Below are positions 43,819-51,021 of a stretch of DNA of 64,000 nucleotides, piece after piece (within the stretch, counting starts at the first letter, position 1; every line of letters begins with the position of its first letter). Below the pieces are notes generated by a model. That model was given only the letters and a program-made list of their open reading frames with translations. It made no database searches and was not told the origin of the DNA. Position numbers and translations under genes: made by a program. Source of the stretch: Cedecea selenatireducens (GTDB lineage: Bacteria > Pseudomonadota > Gammaproteobacteria > Enterobacterales > Enterobacteriaceae); contig NZ_JBHIKW010000001.1 of assembly GCF_042138895.1 (NCBI RefSeq), forward strand, positions 372,001-436,000. The letters run 5' to 3'.

Positions 43819-43855
43819 GCCTATCTTAGCGGCTGGTGAAAGATTGGCAATCTTT
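43819..43855 (-). promoter_or_regulatory. scsA promoter with overlapping palindromic operator candidate
   Basis: AAAGATTGGCAATCTTT (43839-43855) is a perfect 8+1+8 palindrome 43 nt before scsA. On the minus strand it contains TTGCCA as a -35 box, followed after 16 nt by TAAGAT as a -10 box. A regulator bound to the palindrome would block or activate RNA polymerase. It does not match the CueR or CpxR consensus that I know. Confidence 0.5.
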
Positions 43856-43940
43856 GCGCTGTAAAGTTATGTCGGGGACTGATTTTAGCCGGGGGTTGAT
43901 TGTTTTATCGGCAAACGATGCAAAAGATGTCTTGCAGGCT

Positions 43941-43969
43941 TTGACAAGCCAGAGCGCCCTCGCTAATAT
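43941..43969 (+). promoter_or_regulatory. Promoter of tRNA-Asn copy 2
   Basis: TTGACA (43941-43946), 17-nt spacer, TAATAT (43964-43969), then the GCCCCG discriminator, the same layout as copy 1. Confidence 0.9.
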
Positions 43970-43987
43970 TCGCCCCGTTCACACGAT

Positions 43988-44063
43988 TCCTCTGTAGTTC
44001 AGTCGGTAGAACGGCGGACTGTTAATCCGTATGTCACTGGTTCGAGTCCAGTCAGAGGAGCCA
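43988..44063 (+). tRNA. tRNA-Asn (anticodon GTT), copy 2
   Basis: 76 nt, identical to the copy at 23173, including encoded CCA and anticodon GTT. By order it could correspond to asnU or asnV of E. coli. Confidence 0.97.
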
Positions 44064-44071
44064 TATTTAAG

Positions 44072-44104
44072 AAGCCCGCTTAAGTTTCCTTAAGCGGGCT
44101 TTTT
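44072..44104 (+). terminator. Terminator of tRNA-Asn copy 2
   Basis: AAGCCCGCTTAA and TTAAGCGGGCTT pair perfectly around a short loop and are followed by a T5 tract. Confidence 0.92.
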
Positions 44105-44354
44105 GCATCTGGATTTTTCATACGGCCTTTACGCCCTCACAAAATTCACTTTTCCCTCGCGCAAGACATTCACTTTTTTAATTCGTCGGCTACTATTCAA
44201 CTGTGCCGTACGCTTTTCGCGCGATCAAAGCCCCCTGTTTTATAAAATAATTTTCCGCCTGCAGGCCGTTATGTTAGTAAATTTTCACGAAGAATTGCGG
44301 CATATTGTAGAGAACGGCGGAGAACGTGTAGCGATCCTGAGAGATATAAAAGAA

Positions 44355-44378
44355 AAGCCCCCGCATGAGCGAGGGCTT
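44355..44378 (+). terminator. Terminator-like hairpin in the tRNA-Asn 2 / luxI spacer
   Basis: AAGCCCCCGC with GCGAGGGCTT (one mismatch), followed by AATTTTC and further T-rich sequence. The transcript it ends is unknown; the 300 nt upstream contain no convincing gene. Confidence 0.5.
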
Positions 44379-44466
44379 AATTTTCTTTATTTTTATTTTT
44401 CGTAATGTAAAATTACAAGTGCTTACAATCTTGTGCATCGGGAAATCGGTGTACTAGATAATAATC

Positions 44467-44548
44467 TGTGAACATTTCCCTTGGTGTTGCTCAGGTCTTT
44501 GACCGCCTGACCAGTTTGCGTGTTGGCGCGGCCGGTCAGGATTTTTTT
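44467..44548 (+). ncRNA. Candidate Hfq-type small RNA with ArcZ-like core, upstream of luxI
   Basis: A promoter-like TTGTGC (44431-44436) with TAGATA (44455-44460) after 18 nt would start an ~80-nt RNA. Its single-stranded part contains ATTTCCCTTGGTGTTGC (44474-44490), close to the seed of ArcZ (ATTTCCCTGGTGTTGGC in E. coli). The 3' end is a strong terminator, CCTGACC (44506-44512) with GGTCAGG (44534-44540), followed by AT7, typical of Hfq-binding RNAs. The genomic locus is not that of E. coli arcZ, so this would be a paralogue or analogue. Alternatively it is just the terminator of an unknown transcript. Confidence 0.5.
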
Positions 44549-44576
44549 AGTTTAGAGAAGGCCTTAGGCAAAAAAA

Positions 44577-44596
44577 AGCTGTCTTTAAGTACAGGG
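44577..44596 (+). promoter_or_regulatory. lux-box-like dyad before luxI
   Basis: AGCTGT, 8 nt, ACAGGG: an imperfect 20-bp dyad fitting the lux-box pattern (RNSTGY ... RCASRT). It ends 25 nt before the luxI ATG, close to the ribosome site (AGGGA). Confidence 0.45.
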
Positions 44597-44621
44597 GGAC
44601 TTCCACATACAGGGATACGCT

Positions 44622-45257
44622 ATGTGTTCTGCAATTGAATTTTTTATAAGTCATCATAATGATTTACACCCTGGTCTTGCCCGGGAGCTGTATGCGTTAC
44701 GCAAAAAAACATTTCATGAACGGCTCGAATGGGATGTGAAATGTGAAGACAATCTGGAAAGAGATCAGTTCGATAACGAGAATACAACTTATTTAATGGG
44801 CATGTCGGAAGGCCAATTGTTTTGTGGCGCGCGCTTTATTGACGCTAAATACCCGACAATGACCGATGAAATATTTCATCAATATTTCAATAATATTAGT
44901 TTACCAAAAGATATTCCATGCTGTGAAATCACCCGATTATTCCTCGACAAAGAACGTCGTGACGACGGTAATTTACGCACCCTGCCCGCCAGCAAAGCCT
45001 TATTCCTGGCGATGATTATGTATTGCATTAAAAACGGCTATCCCGGCATGCACGCGGTAACCAGTCGTGGGATGTACGCCATTTTCCGTCAGGCAGACTG
45101 GAAGGTTGAGGTGATTCAGAAAGGGCTCTCAGAGAAGGGCGAGGCGGTTTATTATATTTTTATGCCCGCCAATCAACAGATTATCGAAGACATTATCAAT
45201 AAAGACAACAACAGCGCATGGCTGCGCGACACGCTTACACAGCTCAACCACCTGTAG
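44622..45257 (+). CDS. LuxI-family acyl-homoserine-lactone synthase
   Basis: 211 residues. The LuxI invariant residues are all found: R27, F31 and W37 in LRKKTFHERLEWDV, D48 and D51 in ERDQFDNEN, R71 in CGARFID, and E102/R105 in CCEITRLFLD. The enzyme makes N-acyl-homoserine lactone from SAM and acyl-ACP; the acyl chain cannot be read from sequence (T/S at position ~145 region, SRGMYAIF). AGGGA precedes the ATG. It converges with the luxR gene, leaving 8 nt between stops, an EsaI/EsaR- or YenI/YenR-like layout. Confidence 0.93.
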   Translation: MCSAIEFFISHHNDLHPGLARELYALRKKTFHERLEWDVKCEDNLERDQFDNENTTYLMGMSEGQLFCGARFIDAKYPTMTDEIFHQYFNNISLPKDIPCCEITRLFLDKERRDDGNLRTLPASKALFLAMIMYCIKNGYPGMHAVTSRGMYAIFRQADWKVEVIQKGLSEKGEAVYYIFMPANQQIIEDIINKDNNSAWLRDTLTQLNHL

Positions 45258-45265
45258 TAATTCGG

Positions 45266-45976
45266 TCAGGCGTTCAGGTCCAGCAAGCGGAGTTCGATAC
45301 TTAATTTGACCGCGTGGCGGGCATTGTTTACGCCCAGCTTTTTCATGGCATTGCCCATGTGGAATTTTACCGTACGCTCGGTGATTGAGAGAATCACGGC
45401 GATTTCCGCATACGTTTTGCCGGCATAAACCCACTGCAGAATTTGCTGCTCACGCGGCGACAGGAAGACGTTTTTTTTCTGCCGAATATCGCTGTATAAA
45501 TTCAGCATCTTTTGATGCAGCCTGATAAAGAAAGCAATCACCGCTTCGCGGTTTTCGGTCAGGTTAGCGTCGGAAGGCTGATGGCTGATCAGCGAGAGCA
45601 CCACAAGGTTATTAACATAGTCATGCAGCGGATACGTATGCCCCTGAACGATGTTGTGCTGCGAGCCTTCGTCAAAAATACGTTTCAGCGTATACCCGGA
45701 AGAGACCATCATGCCGCTGTCCCAGGAGAAATCCTCGAGGCTGCTGAGAGACCGCACAATCACCGGGTCAATAAACTGATATTTATTTTCGAGATAGATG
45801 TTAAACCATTGCGGATTGTTATTGATAATACGCATCTGGGAAGGGTCTTTCTTATTCATCACAGCATACGCATAGGTCGTATGTTTGTAATTCAGAATAA
45901 ATTCATCAAGTTCGCGCTGAATTAATGAATTTACCTTGCTGTCATTATAATACGTGTCCTTCACAACCATGGCCAT
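45266..45976 (-). CDS. LuxR-family quorum-sensing regulator
   Basis: 236 residues (an ATG two codons later is equally possible). Residues ~20-160 are the autoinducer-binding domain with conserved W and Y/D positions (NPQWFNIYLENKYQFIDPVI, FSWDSG, GHTYPLHDYVNNLVVLSLIS). Residues ~172-232 form the GerE helix-turn-helix: LSPREQQILQWVYAGKTYAEIAVILSITERTVKFHMGNAMKKLGVNNARHAVKLSIEL. The convergent pairing with luxI, and the YENPL-type acyl-domain, resemble EsaR/ExpR-type regulators, which bind DNA without ligand. This is inference. Confidence 0.92.
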   Translation of the reverse strand: MAMVVKDTYYNDSKVNSLIQRELDEFILNYKHTTYAYAVMNKKDPSQMRIINNNPQWFNIYLENKYQFIDPVIVRSLSSLEDFSWDSGMMVSSGYTLKRIFDEGSQHNIVQGHTYPLHDYVNNLVVLSLISHQPSDANLTENREAVIAFFIRLHQKMLNLYSDIRQKKNVFLSPREQQILQWVYAGKTYAEIAVILSITERTVKFHMGNAMKKLGVNNARHAVKLSIELRLLDLNA

Positions 45977-46053
45977 CCGTAGAATTAAGAGAGCAAAGTA
46001 TAGATCATTTCCCCCCTCTTTCCACGCCTCAATGCCCCCAATCTGATGAATAA

Positions 46054-46085
46054 GCGCAGGAATGGCCTAATATCCATTCCTGCGC
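46054..46085 (-). terminator. Perfect hairpin after the nitroreductase gene
   Basis: GCGCAGGAATGG and CCATTCCTGCGC form a 12-bp perfect stem, 8-nt loop, 40 nt beyond the nitroreductase stop and 78 nt from the luxR start. The minus strand continues TTATTC, a weak U run. Confidence 0.5.
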
Positions 46086-46125
46086 GCAGGGAAAATAAAA
46101 GTTAAATCACGTTATCATCACGCAC

Positions 46126-46779
46126 TTAGATCTCTGTCAGGATCTGACTAAAATCAAGGCGCGACTTCGGCAGCCTGGCGTTAAAGTCCTCCACGCTACG
46201 GTAGCCCAACGCCACCATCACCACGCTGGTAAGGCCTTTCTCACGCAGGCCAAACTCTTCGTCCAGCACGGCGGCGTCAAACCCTTCAATCGGCACGGCA
46301 TCAATATTCAGGGTGGAGACGCCCAGCAGCAGCGTGCCCAGGTTGAGATAAACCTGCTTCTCCATCCAGTGCTGCGCATCTTTCAGGTCAAAACGGTGCT
46401 TATTGGCATAGAAAGAGCGGCCTTTGTGCTGCCCTTCTTTTGCCTGCTCGGTGGCAAAACGCCCGTCTTCCTGCTCTTTTTGCAGCAGCGTATGCAGATG
46501 AGCATCGTCGTAGGTAGTTTTCGCGCAGAACACCACGACATGTGAAGCATCCAGCACTTTGGGCTGGTTTGCCGCGTAAGGCCCGGTGGTCGCTTTCGCG
46601 ATACGCGCTTTGCCTTCATCCGTGCTCGCCAGAATAAAGTGCCACGGCTGCGAGTTGGTGCTTGAAGGACTGAGGCGCAGCAGATTTTTAATCTTATCCA
46701 CATCTTCGGCGGCAATTTTTTTAGCAGCATCGAAAGCTTTCGTCGCATAACGGCGGGAGGCAGCATCAATAATGTTCAT
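46126..46779 (-). CDS. NfsB-like oxygen-insensitive NAD(P)H nitroreductase
   Basis: The start MNIIDAASRRYATKAFDAAKKI gives 217 residues, the NfsB size; the longer frame is not conserved-looking. FMN-binding elements are RRYATKAFD, LLRLSPSSTNSQPWHFILAS, MEKQVYLNLGTLLLGVSTLNIDAVPIEGFD and KGLTSVVMVALGYRS. NfsB enzymes reduce quinones and nitroaromatics with two electrons. Because the locus differs from E. coli nfsB, it is probably a paralogue belonging to the small redox cluster with the two genes upstream. Confidence 0.9.
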   Translation of the reverse strand: MNIIDAASRRYATKAFDAAKKIAAEDVDKIKNLLRLSPSSTNSQPWHFILASTDEGKARIAKATTGPYAANQPKVLDASHVVVFCAKTTYDDAHLHTLLQKEQEDGRFATEQAKEGQHKGRSFYANKHRFDLKDAQHWMEKQVYLNLGTLLLGVSTLNIDAVPIEGFDAAVLDEEFGLREKGLTSVVMVALGYRSVEDFNARLPKSRLDFSQILTEI

Positions 46780-46840
46780 GATTTTTCCTGAATAAGTCTT
46801 TGTGTTTTGCAGCGGCCCGCCTGGCCGCCGCGCATATAAG

Positions 46841-47146
46841 TTAAACGGCAACTTCGTCCAGCGGCACCAGCTTCAGCGGTTCCGCCAGCAGGGCGTCCAT
46901 CTGCTGCACAAATGCCTGGAAGTGAGGCAGCGAATTGTGCAGATCAAGCGCCTGCTGGCCCCGCCACGACTCGCGGACATAAAACGTATCAGGCGCTTGT
47001 TGAAGCTGGAACAGCGTGTAATCGAGGCAGCCCGGTTCAAGGCGGCTCGGCGCAACCAGCGCTTTCAACGCGGCTTTCAGATTATCCTGCTGACCGGCTT
47101 TCGCCTTCAGCATTGCAATAATGGTCAGCGTTTCCGTCGTCGCCAT
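46841..47146 (-). CDS. ABM-domain putative quinol monooxygenase (YgiN-like)
   Basis: The start MATTETLTIIAMLKAKAGQQDNL lies immediately next to the stop of the dehydrogenase gene and gives 101 residues, a full antibiotic-biosynthesis-monooxygenase (ABM) domain: LVAPSRLEPGCLDYTLFQLQQAPDTFYVRESWRGQQALDLHNSLPHFQAFVQQM. These small dimeric ferredoxin-like-fold proteins oxidise quinols without added cofactor in some cases. Coupled to a dehydrogenase and a nitroreductase, it suggests quinone or aldehyde detoxification. Confidence 0.85.
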   Translation of the reverse strand: MATTETLTIIAMLKAKAGQQDNLKAALKALVAPSRLEPGCLDYTLFQLQQAPDTFYVRESWRGQQALDLHNSLPHFQAFVQQMDALLAEPLKLVPLDEVAV

Positions 47147-47147
47147 A

Positions 47148-48155
47148 TCAGAAGCCCTCCAGCACAATTTTGCCCACCGCACGCCCGGTTTCCAGCAGCG
47201 CGTGGGCGCGGCGCAGGTTGTCCGCGTTAATCGTGCCATAATGTTCGCCAAGCGTGGTTCTCAACACGCCCTGGTCGATAAGCTTCGCCACGCGCGTCAG
47301 CAGGTTGTGCTGTTCAATAATATCGCTGGTGACGAACATCGAACGGGTAAACATAAACTCCCAATGCAGCGAAATGCTTTTGGCCTTGAGCGCGCGAACG
47401 TCCAGCGCGACCGGGTCATCAATCAGCGCAAATTTCCCCTGCGGAATGAGCGCTTCGATCAGCTGGGCATAATGCTCCTCGGTGTTGGTCAGGCTGGCAA
47501 CATGCGTGACGTGCTTCACGCCAATACGCTGCAACTCTTCGGTCAGCGGTTTGCTGTGGTCGATAACGTGGTGTGCGCCAAGCTCGGTCACCCACTTCTG
47601 GCTTTCAGGGCGAGAAGCTGTGCCAATGACCGTGACTTTTGTCAGCCTGCGGGCTAGCTGGGTCAGGATAGAACCCACGCCACCGGCCGCGCCGACGATC
47701 AGCAGTACTTCACCTTCGCTGCCGTTTTCCTGAATGCCCAGGCGGTCAAAGAGCATTTCCCAGGCGGTGATCGCCGTCAGCGGCAACGCGGCCGCTGCGG
47801 CATTTTCTACGGATTGAGGCTTAAGCGCCGCAATGCGCTCATCCACCAGCTGATATTCGCTGTTGCTGCCGGGGCGGGTCAGCGAACCGGCGTACCATAC
47901 CGCGTCGCCTGGTTTGAACAGCGTCACGGCTTCGCCTGTTTCCACAACGGTGCCTACCGCATCCCAGCCCAGCACGCGAGGCGTGTCGCCGCTAAAGCCG
48001 CTGCGGACTTTGGTATCCACCGGGTTGACGGAAATGGCGTTCACCGCCACCAGGATGTCGTGGCCCTGTGCAACGGGTTTTGGCAGCGTAATGTCCTGCA
48101 GCGCGTCAATATTGCTGCCGTCTTTCGCGGCGCGGGTAATAGCAATAGCTTTCAT
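47148..48155 (-). CDS. Zinc-type alcohol dehydrogenase / quinone reductase family protein
   Basis: 335 residues of the medium-chain dehydrogenase/reductase family. The N-terminal GroES-like part (ITLPKPVAQGHDILVAVNAISVNPVDTKVRSG, VLGWDAVGTVVETG) lacks the structural cysteine cluster. The Rossmann motif is LLIVGAAGGVGSILTQLARRL (~150-170), followed by GAHHVIDHSKPL. It is in the quinone-oxidoreductase-like subgroup using NADPH. Divergent from the LysR gene at 48267, which probably controls it. Confidence 0.9.
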   Translation of the reverse strand: MKAIAITRAAKDGSNIDALQDITLPKPVAQGHDILVAVNAISVNPVDTKVRSGFSGDTPRVLGWDAVGTVVETGEAVTLFKPGDAVWYAGSLTRPGSNSEYQLVDERIAALKPQSVENAAAAALPLTAITAWEMLFDRLGIQENGSEGEVLLIVGAAGGVGSILTQLARRLTKVTVIGTASRPESQKWVTELGAHHVIDHSKPLTEELQRIGVKHVTHVASLTNTEEHYAQLIEALIPQGKFALIDDPVALDVRALKAKSISLHWEFMFTRSMFVTSDIIEQHNLLTRVAKLIDQGVLRTTLGEHYGTINADNLRRAHALLETGRAVGKIVLEGF

Positions 48156-48266
48156 AGCAGCTCCAATAAGGTAATGGGTTCATCAATTGAGTAAAATCAT
48201 GGTACAAGGAGCGCGGAAGCTGAAAAACAGGCGCCAGGAAACAACACTTATACTCGGAGAGTGAAA

Positions 48267-49187
48267 ATGCTCAGGCTGGAAGACCTTACCCTGTTTGTCA
48301 GGGCCGCGGCGTTAAACAGTTTTAGCGATACCGCCAGAGAAGCCGGGCTGCAGCCAGCCCAGGTGAGCACGGCCATTAAGCGCCTGGAGCAAAACCTCAA
48401 TATTCGCCTGTTCGCCCGCTCTACCCGCAGCCTGAGGCTCACGCCGGAAGGCGAAGCGTGGCTGCCCTATGCCATGCAGGTATTGCAAACCCTTGATGCC
48501 GGCTACGAGCAGATCCAGCCTCCCAGCGACGAAGTGCGAGGTACGCTGCAAATCGCCGTCCCTTCCGACCTGGGCCGTAATTTGCTGCTCGACGTTTTCC
48601 GTCAGTTTCGCAGCACTTACCCGGCGCTGAGCCTGAAGCTTCTGTTTTCCGACAGGATAACCGACGTGTTTAAAGACCCTGTGGATGTGGCTTTTCGCTA
48701 TGGCAACAACGATGATGCGTCTTACATCGCCCTGCCCGTCGCGCCAGAAAATCGCCGCGTGCTCGTGGCGTCTCCGGCCTATCTTGAACGTAATGGCGAG
48801 CCGCAAACCCTTGCCGACCTGGCTCAGCACAACGCGCTCACGTTTGTGCTGCGCGGGCGGGTGCACAATAGCTGGTCGTTTAGCCTGCACGGCAAAGAGC
48901 AGCAGGTGGCGGTGAAAGGCACGATGATGAGCGATGATGCGGAAGTGATTCATCGCCTGGCGGTCAAAGGCGAAGGCATTACCTATAAATCCTGGCTGGA
49001 CGTGAGCGAAGATGTGCAGGCAGGCCGCCTGAAGCTGCTGCTGCCGCAGTACGAAGGGGATAGCATTCCGCTGAATATGATTTGCCCGCACCGTAAACAG
49101 CTGTCTGCCACGGTGCGGTTACTGCACGAAGCGGTCAAAGCACGCTGCGAAAACGCAATGCGCACCCTGCCCACGATAGAAAGTTAA
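48267..49187 (+). CDS. LysR-family regulator of the redox cluster
   Basis: Start placed at the ATG (MLRLEDLTLFVRAAALNSFSDTAREAGLQPAQVSTAIKRLEQNL), since GGAGAG is 6 nt upstream; the GTG at 48261 is inside that site. 306 residues with an HTH (~1-60) and an effector domain beginning GTLQIAVPSDLGRNLLLDVFRQF, like the AaeR/YhjC/DmlR group. Divergent from the dehydrogenase-ABM-nitroreductase genes. Its stop overlaps the chemoreceptor stop by 4 nt. Confidence 0.88.
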   Translation: MLRLEDLTLFVRAAALNSFSDTAREAGLQPAQVSTAIKRLEQNLNIRLFARSTRSLRLTPEGEAWLPYAMQVLQTLDAGYEQIQPPSDEVRGTLQIAVPSDLGRNLLLDVFRQFRSTYPALSLKLLFSDRITDVFKDPVDVAFRYGNNDDASYIALPVAPENRRVLVASPAYLERNGEPQTLADLAQHNALTFVLRGRVHNSWSFSLHGKEQQVAVKGTMMSDDAEVIHRLAVKGEGITYKSWLDVSEDVQAGRLKLLLPQYEGDSIPLNMICPHRKQLSATVRLLHEAVKARCENAMRTLPTIES

Positions 49188-50821
49188 AACGTTACCCAGT
49201 CATCCCCCGCCGCGCCAGCAGCGGCGACTTTCGCCTGAGGTTTTACCTTCGTTTCCACCACGGCCTGTTCTTCACGCCCGGACAGGCGGAATCGCGCCAC
49301 CGCTTTTTGCAGCATTTCAGTCTGGCCTTCGAGCGCCGCCGCAGCCGCAGAGATCTGCTCGACAAGGGCGGCGTTTTGCTGGGTCACGCTGTCCATTTCG
49401 CTGACCGCCACGCTCACCTGCGAAATCCCCTTGCTCTGCTCGTCGGTCGCCGAGGCAATTTGCTTCATGATTTGCGTAGTATCGGAGACGGCCTTCAGCA
49501 CCTCTTTCATGGTGTTGCCCGCTTCATTGACCAACGCCGCACCGCTGTTAACCCGGTTCACCGAATCGGCAATCAGCGTTTCAATCTCTTTCGCAGCGCC
49601 CGCGCTACGGCTGGCCAGATTGCGTACTTCACCCGCCACCACCGCAAAACCTCTGCCCTGCTCGCCTGCTCTGGCGGCTTCTACGGCGGCGTTAAGCGCC
49701 AGGATATTGGTCTGGAATGCAATGCTGTTGATGACGCTGGTGATTTCACTGATTTTACGGGAGCTGTCGGAGATCCCTTCCATCGTGACCACCACGTCCC
49801 CAACCAGCTTGCCGCTGCGGCTGGCGGTTTGCGACGCTTTCTCCGCAATGCTGCTGGCCTGGCGGGCGTTCTCGGCGTTAAATTTTACCGTGGCGGTCAG
49901 CTGTTCCATGCTGGCAGCGGTTTCTTCCAGCGCGGCGGCCTGCTCTTCGGTGCGCGAAGAGAGATCGTTGTTGCCGGAGGAGATTTCCGCCGACCCACGA
50001 TAGATATTCTCCGTGCCACTGCGAATGGCGCTGACCGCATCGCGAAGGCTGGCCTGCATCTCGGCAAGCAACGGGAACAGTTTGCCTACGCAATTGCGCC
50101 CAAAGTCCTCCACGGGATGGCTGAGATCGCCTTTTGCGATAACCGAGAAATGTTCACGAATGCGATCCAGCGGCTTCACCAGCAGGTTCACGAGGTAGCG
50201 GTCGGTAAACAGCAGGATTAGCAGACCAATAACAATCGCCACCAGCACGGTGATTTTCATCAGCCGGGTTAGCGAGTCTACGGCCACTCGGGTGCGGTCC
50301 AGACGTTCTTCGGCCACGGCGGTAAATTTGCTGCTGCTGGCCCCAAACGCCCTGCTCAGGGGCGGCGTAACCTGGGTGGCCTGCTGGCGATAATCTCCCG
50401 CGCTCCCCTGCTGAGCAAGCTGCATCTGTACCGCCACGCCGTTATCCAAAAGCTGCTGCCATTTTGCTATCACGTCGGCGGAAACCAGCGGGTCCATCGG
50501 GCCCGGTGAAACGCTTTTCAGGCGCTCAAGCTCGCTTTTCATGTTATCCAGCGCTTCCTGCACGGGCTTAAAGTCGGCAGTTTCGCCTGCGGCCTTCGCT
50601 TCCATCACCCTCGACAGGCGGGTAATAAAGCGGAAGTACTGGTCATTCCCTTTGCTGAGAATCGTCATCTGTGACACCAGTTGATGATCAACGGCGTTAC
50701 CGTCCCCAAGCTTCGCCAGTGAATAGACGGTAAACACGCCGACGGCCGACCACAGCAGGCAGAACAGCCCCAGCACGGTGAGCATCACCCTGCGTACGGT
50801 AAAATTCTTAAACATCCCCAT
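49184..50821 (-). CDS. Methyl-accepting chemotaxis protein (Tar/Tsr-like) with CheR-tethering tail
   Basis: 545 residues. TM1 is VMLTVLGLFCLLWSAVGVFTVYSL; the periplasmic domain is TarH-like (LVSQMTILSKGNDQYFRFITRLSRVM); TM2 is ITVLVAIVIGLLILLFTDRYL; then HAMP and a methylation/signalling domain with NSIAFQTNILALNAAVEAARAGEQGRGFAVVAGEVRNLASRSAGAAKEI. It ends GDDWVTF, which fits the xWxxF pentapeptide that tethers CheR and CheB, so it is a high-abundance-type receptor. A FliA -10 box lies upstream. Confidence 0.94.
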   Translation of the reverse strand: MGMFKNFTVRRVMLTVLGLFCLLWSAVGVFTVYSLAKLGDGNAVDHQLVSQMTILSKGNDQYFRFITRLSRVMEAKAAGETADFKPVQEALDNMKSELERLKSVSPGPMDPLVSADVIAKWQQLLDNGVAVQMQLAQQGSAGDYRQQATQVTPPLSRAFGASSSKFTAVAEERLDRTRVAVDSLTRLMKITVLVAIVIGLLILLFTDRYLVNLLVKPLDRIREHFSVIAKGDLSHPVEDFGRNCVGKLFPLLAEMQASLRDAVSAIRSGTENIYRGSAEISSGNNDLSSRTEEQAAALEETAASMEQLTATVKFNAENARQASSIAEKASQTASRSGKLVGDVVVTMEGISDSSRKISEITSVINSIAFQTNILALNAAVEAARAGEQGRGFAVVAGEVRNLASRSAGAAKEIETLIADSVNRVNSGAALVNEAGNTMKEVLKAVSDTTQIMKQIASATDEQSKGISQVSVAVSEMDSVTQQNAALVEQISAAAAALEGQTEMLQKAVARFRLSGREEQAVVETKVKPQAKVAAAGAAGDDWVTF

Positions 50822-50876
50822 GTTGTTCCCCTAATCATTATTGTCGTTATCCCATCAATCTCGGGTATCAAAGGGG

Positions 50877-50904
50877 TTATCGGCAGTCTTTGCGCGGGTA
50901 TTCA
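50877..50904 (-). promoter_or_regulatory. Probable FliA promoter of the second chemoreceptor gene
   Basis: The minus strand has a perfect FliA -10 box GCCGATAA (50884-50877). The best -35 is TGAA (50904-50901) with a 16-nt spacer, one base different and one nucleotide longer than the optimum. It is about 55 nt before the start codon. Confidence 0.65.
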
Positions 50905-51021
50905 TTTATTTGTGATGAATTTTTTATGAGGCTCGCAACTCGGGCCCGGTTCCCCTTCCGTTCTGCTCCCGGCATGACATACTGAATATCTAATCCGGCC
51001 TGAACCGGTAAAGGAGAATCA

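Noticed and set aside
44103..44405. 100-codon frame after tRNA-Asn 2
   Set aside because: It starts inside the tRNA terminator and ends in the next terminator-like hairpin; no recognisable motif. A shorter frame from ATG 44272 is also cut by the hairpin.
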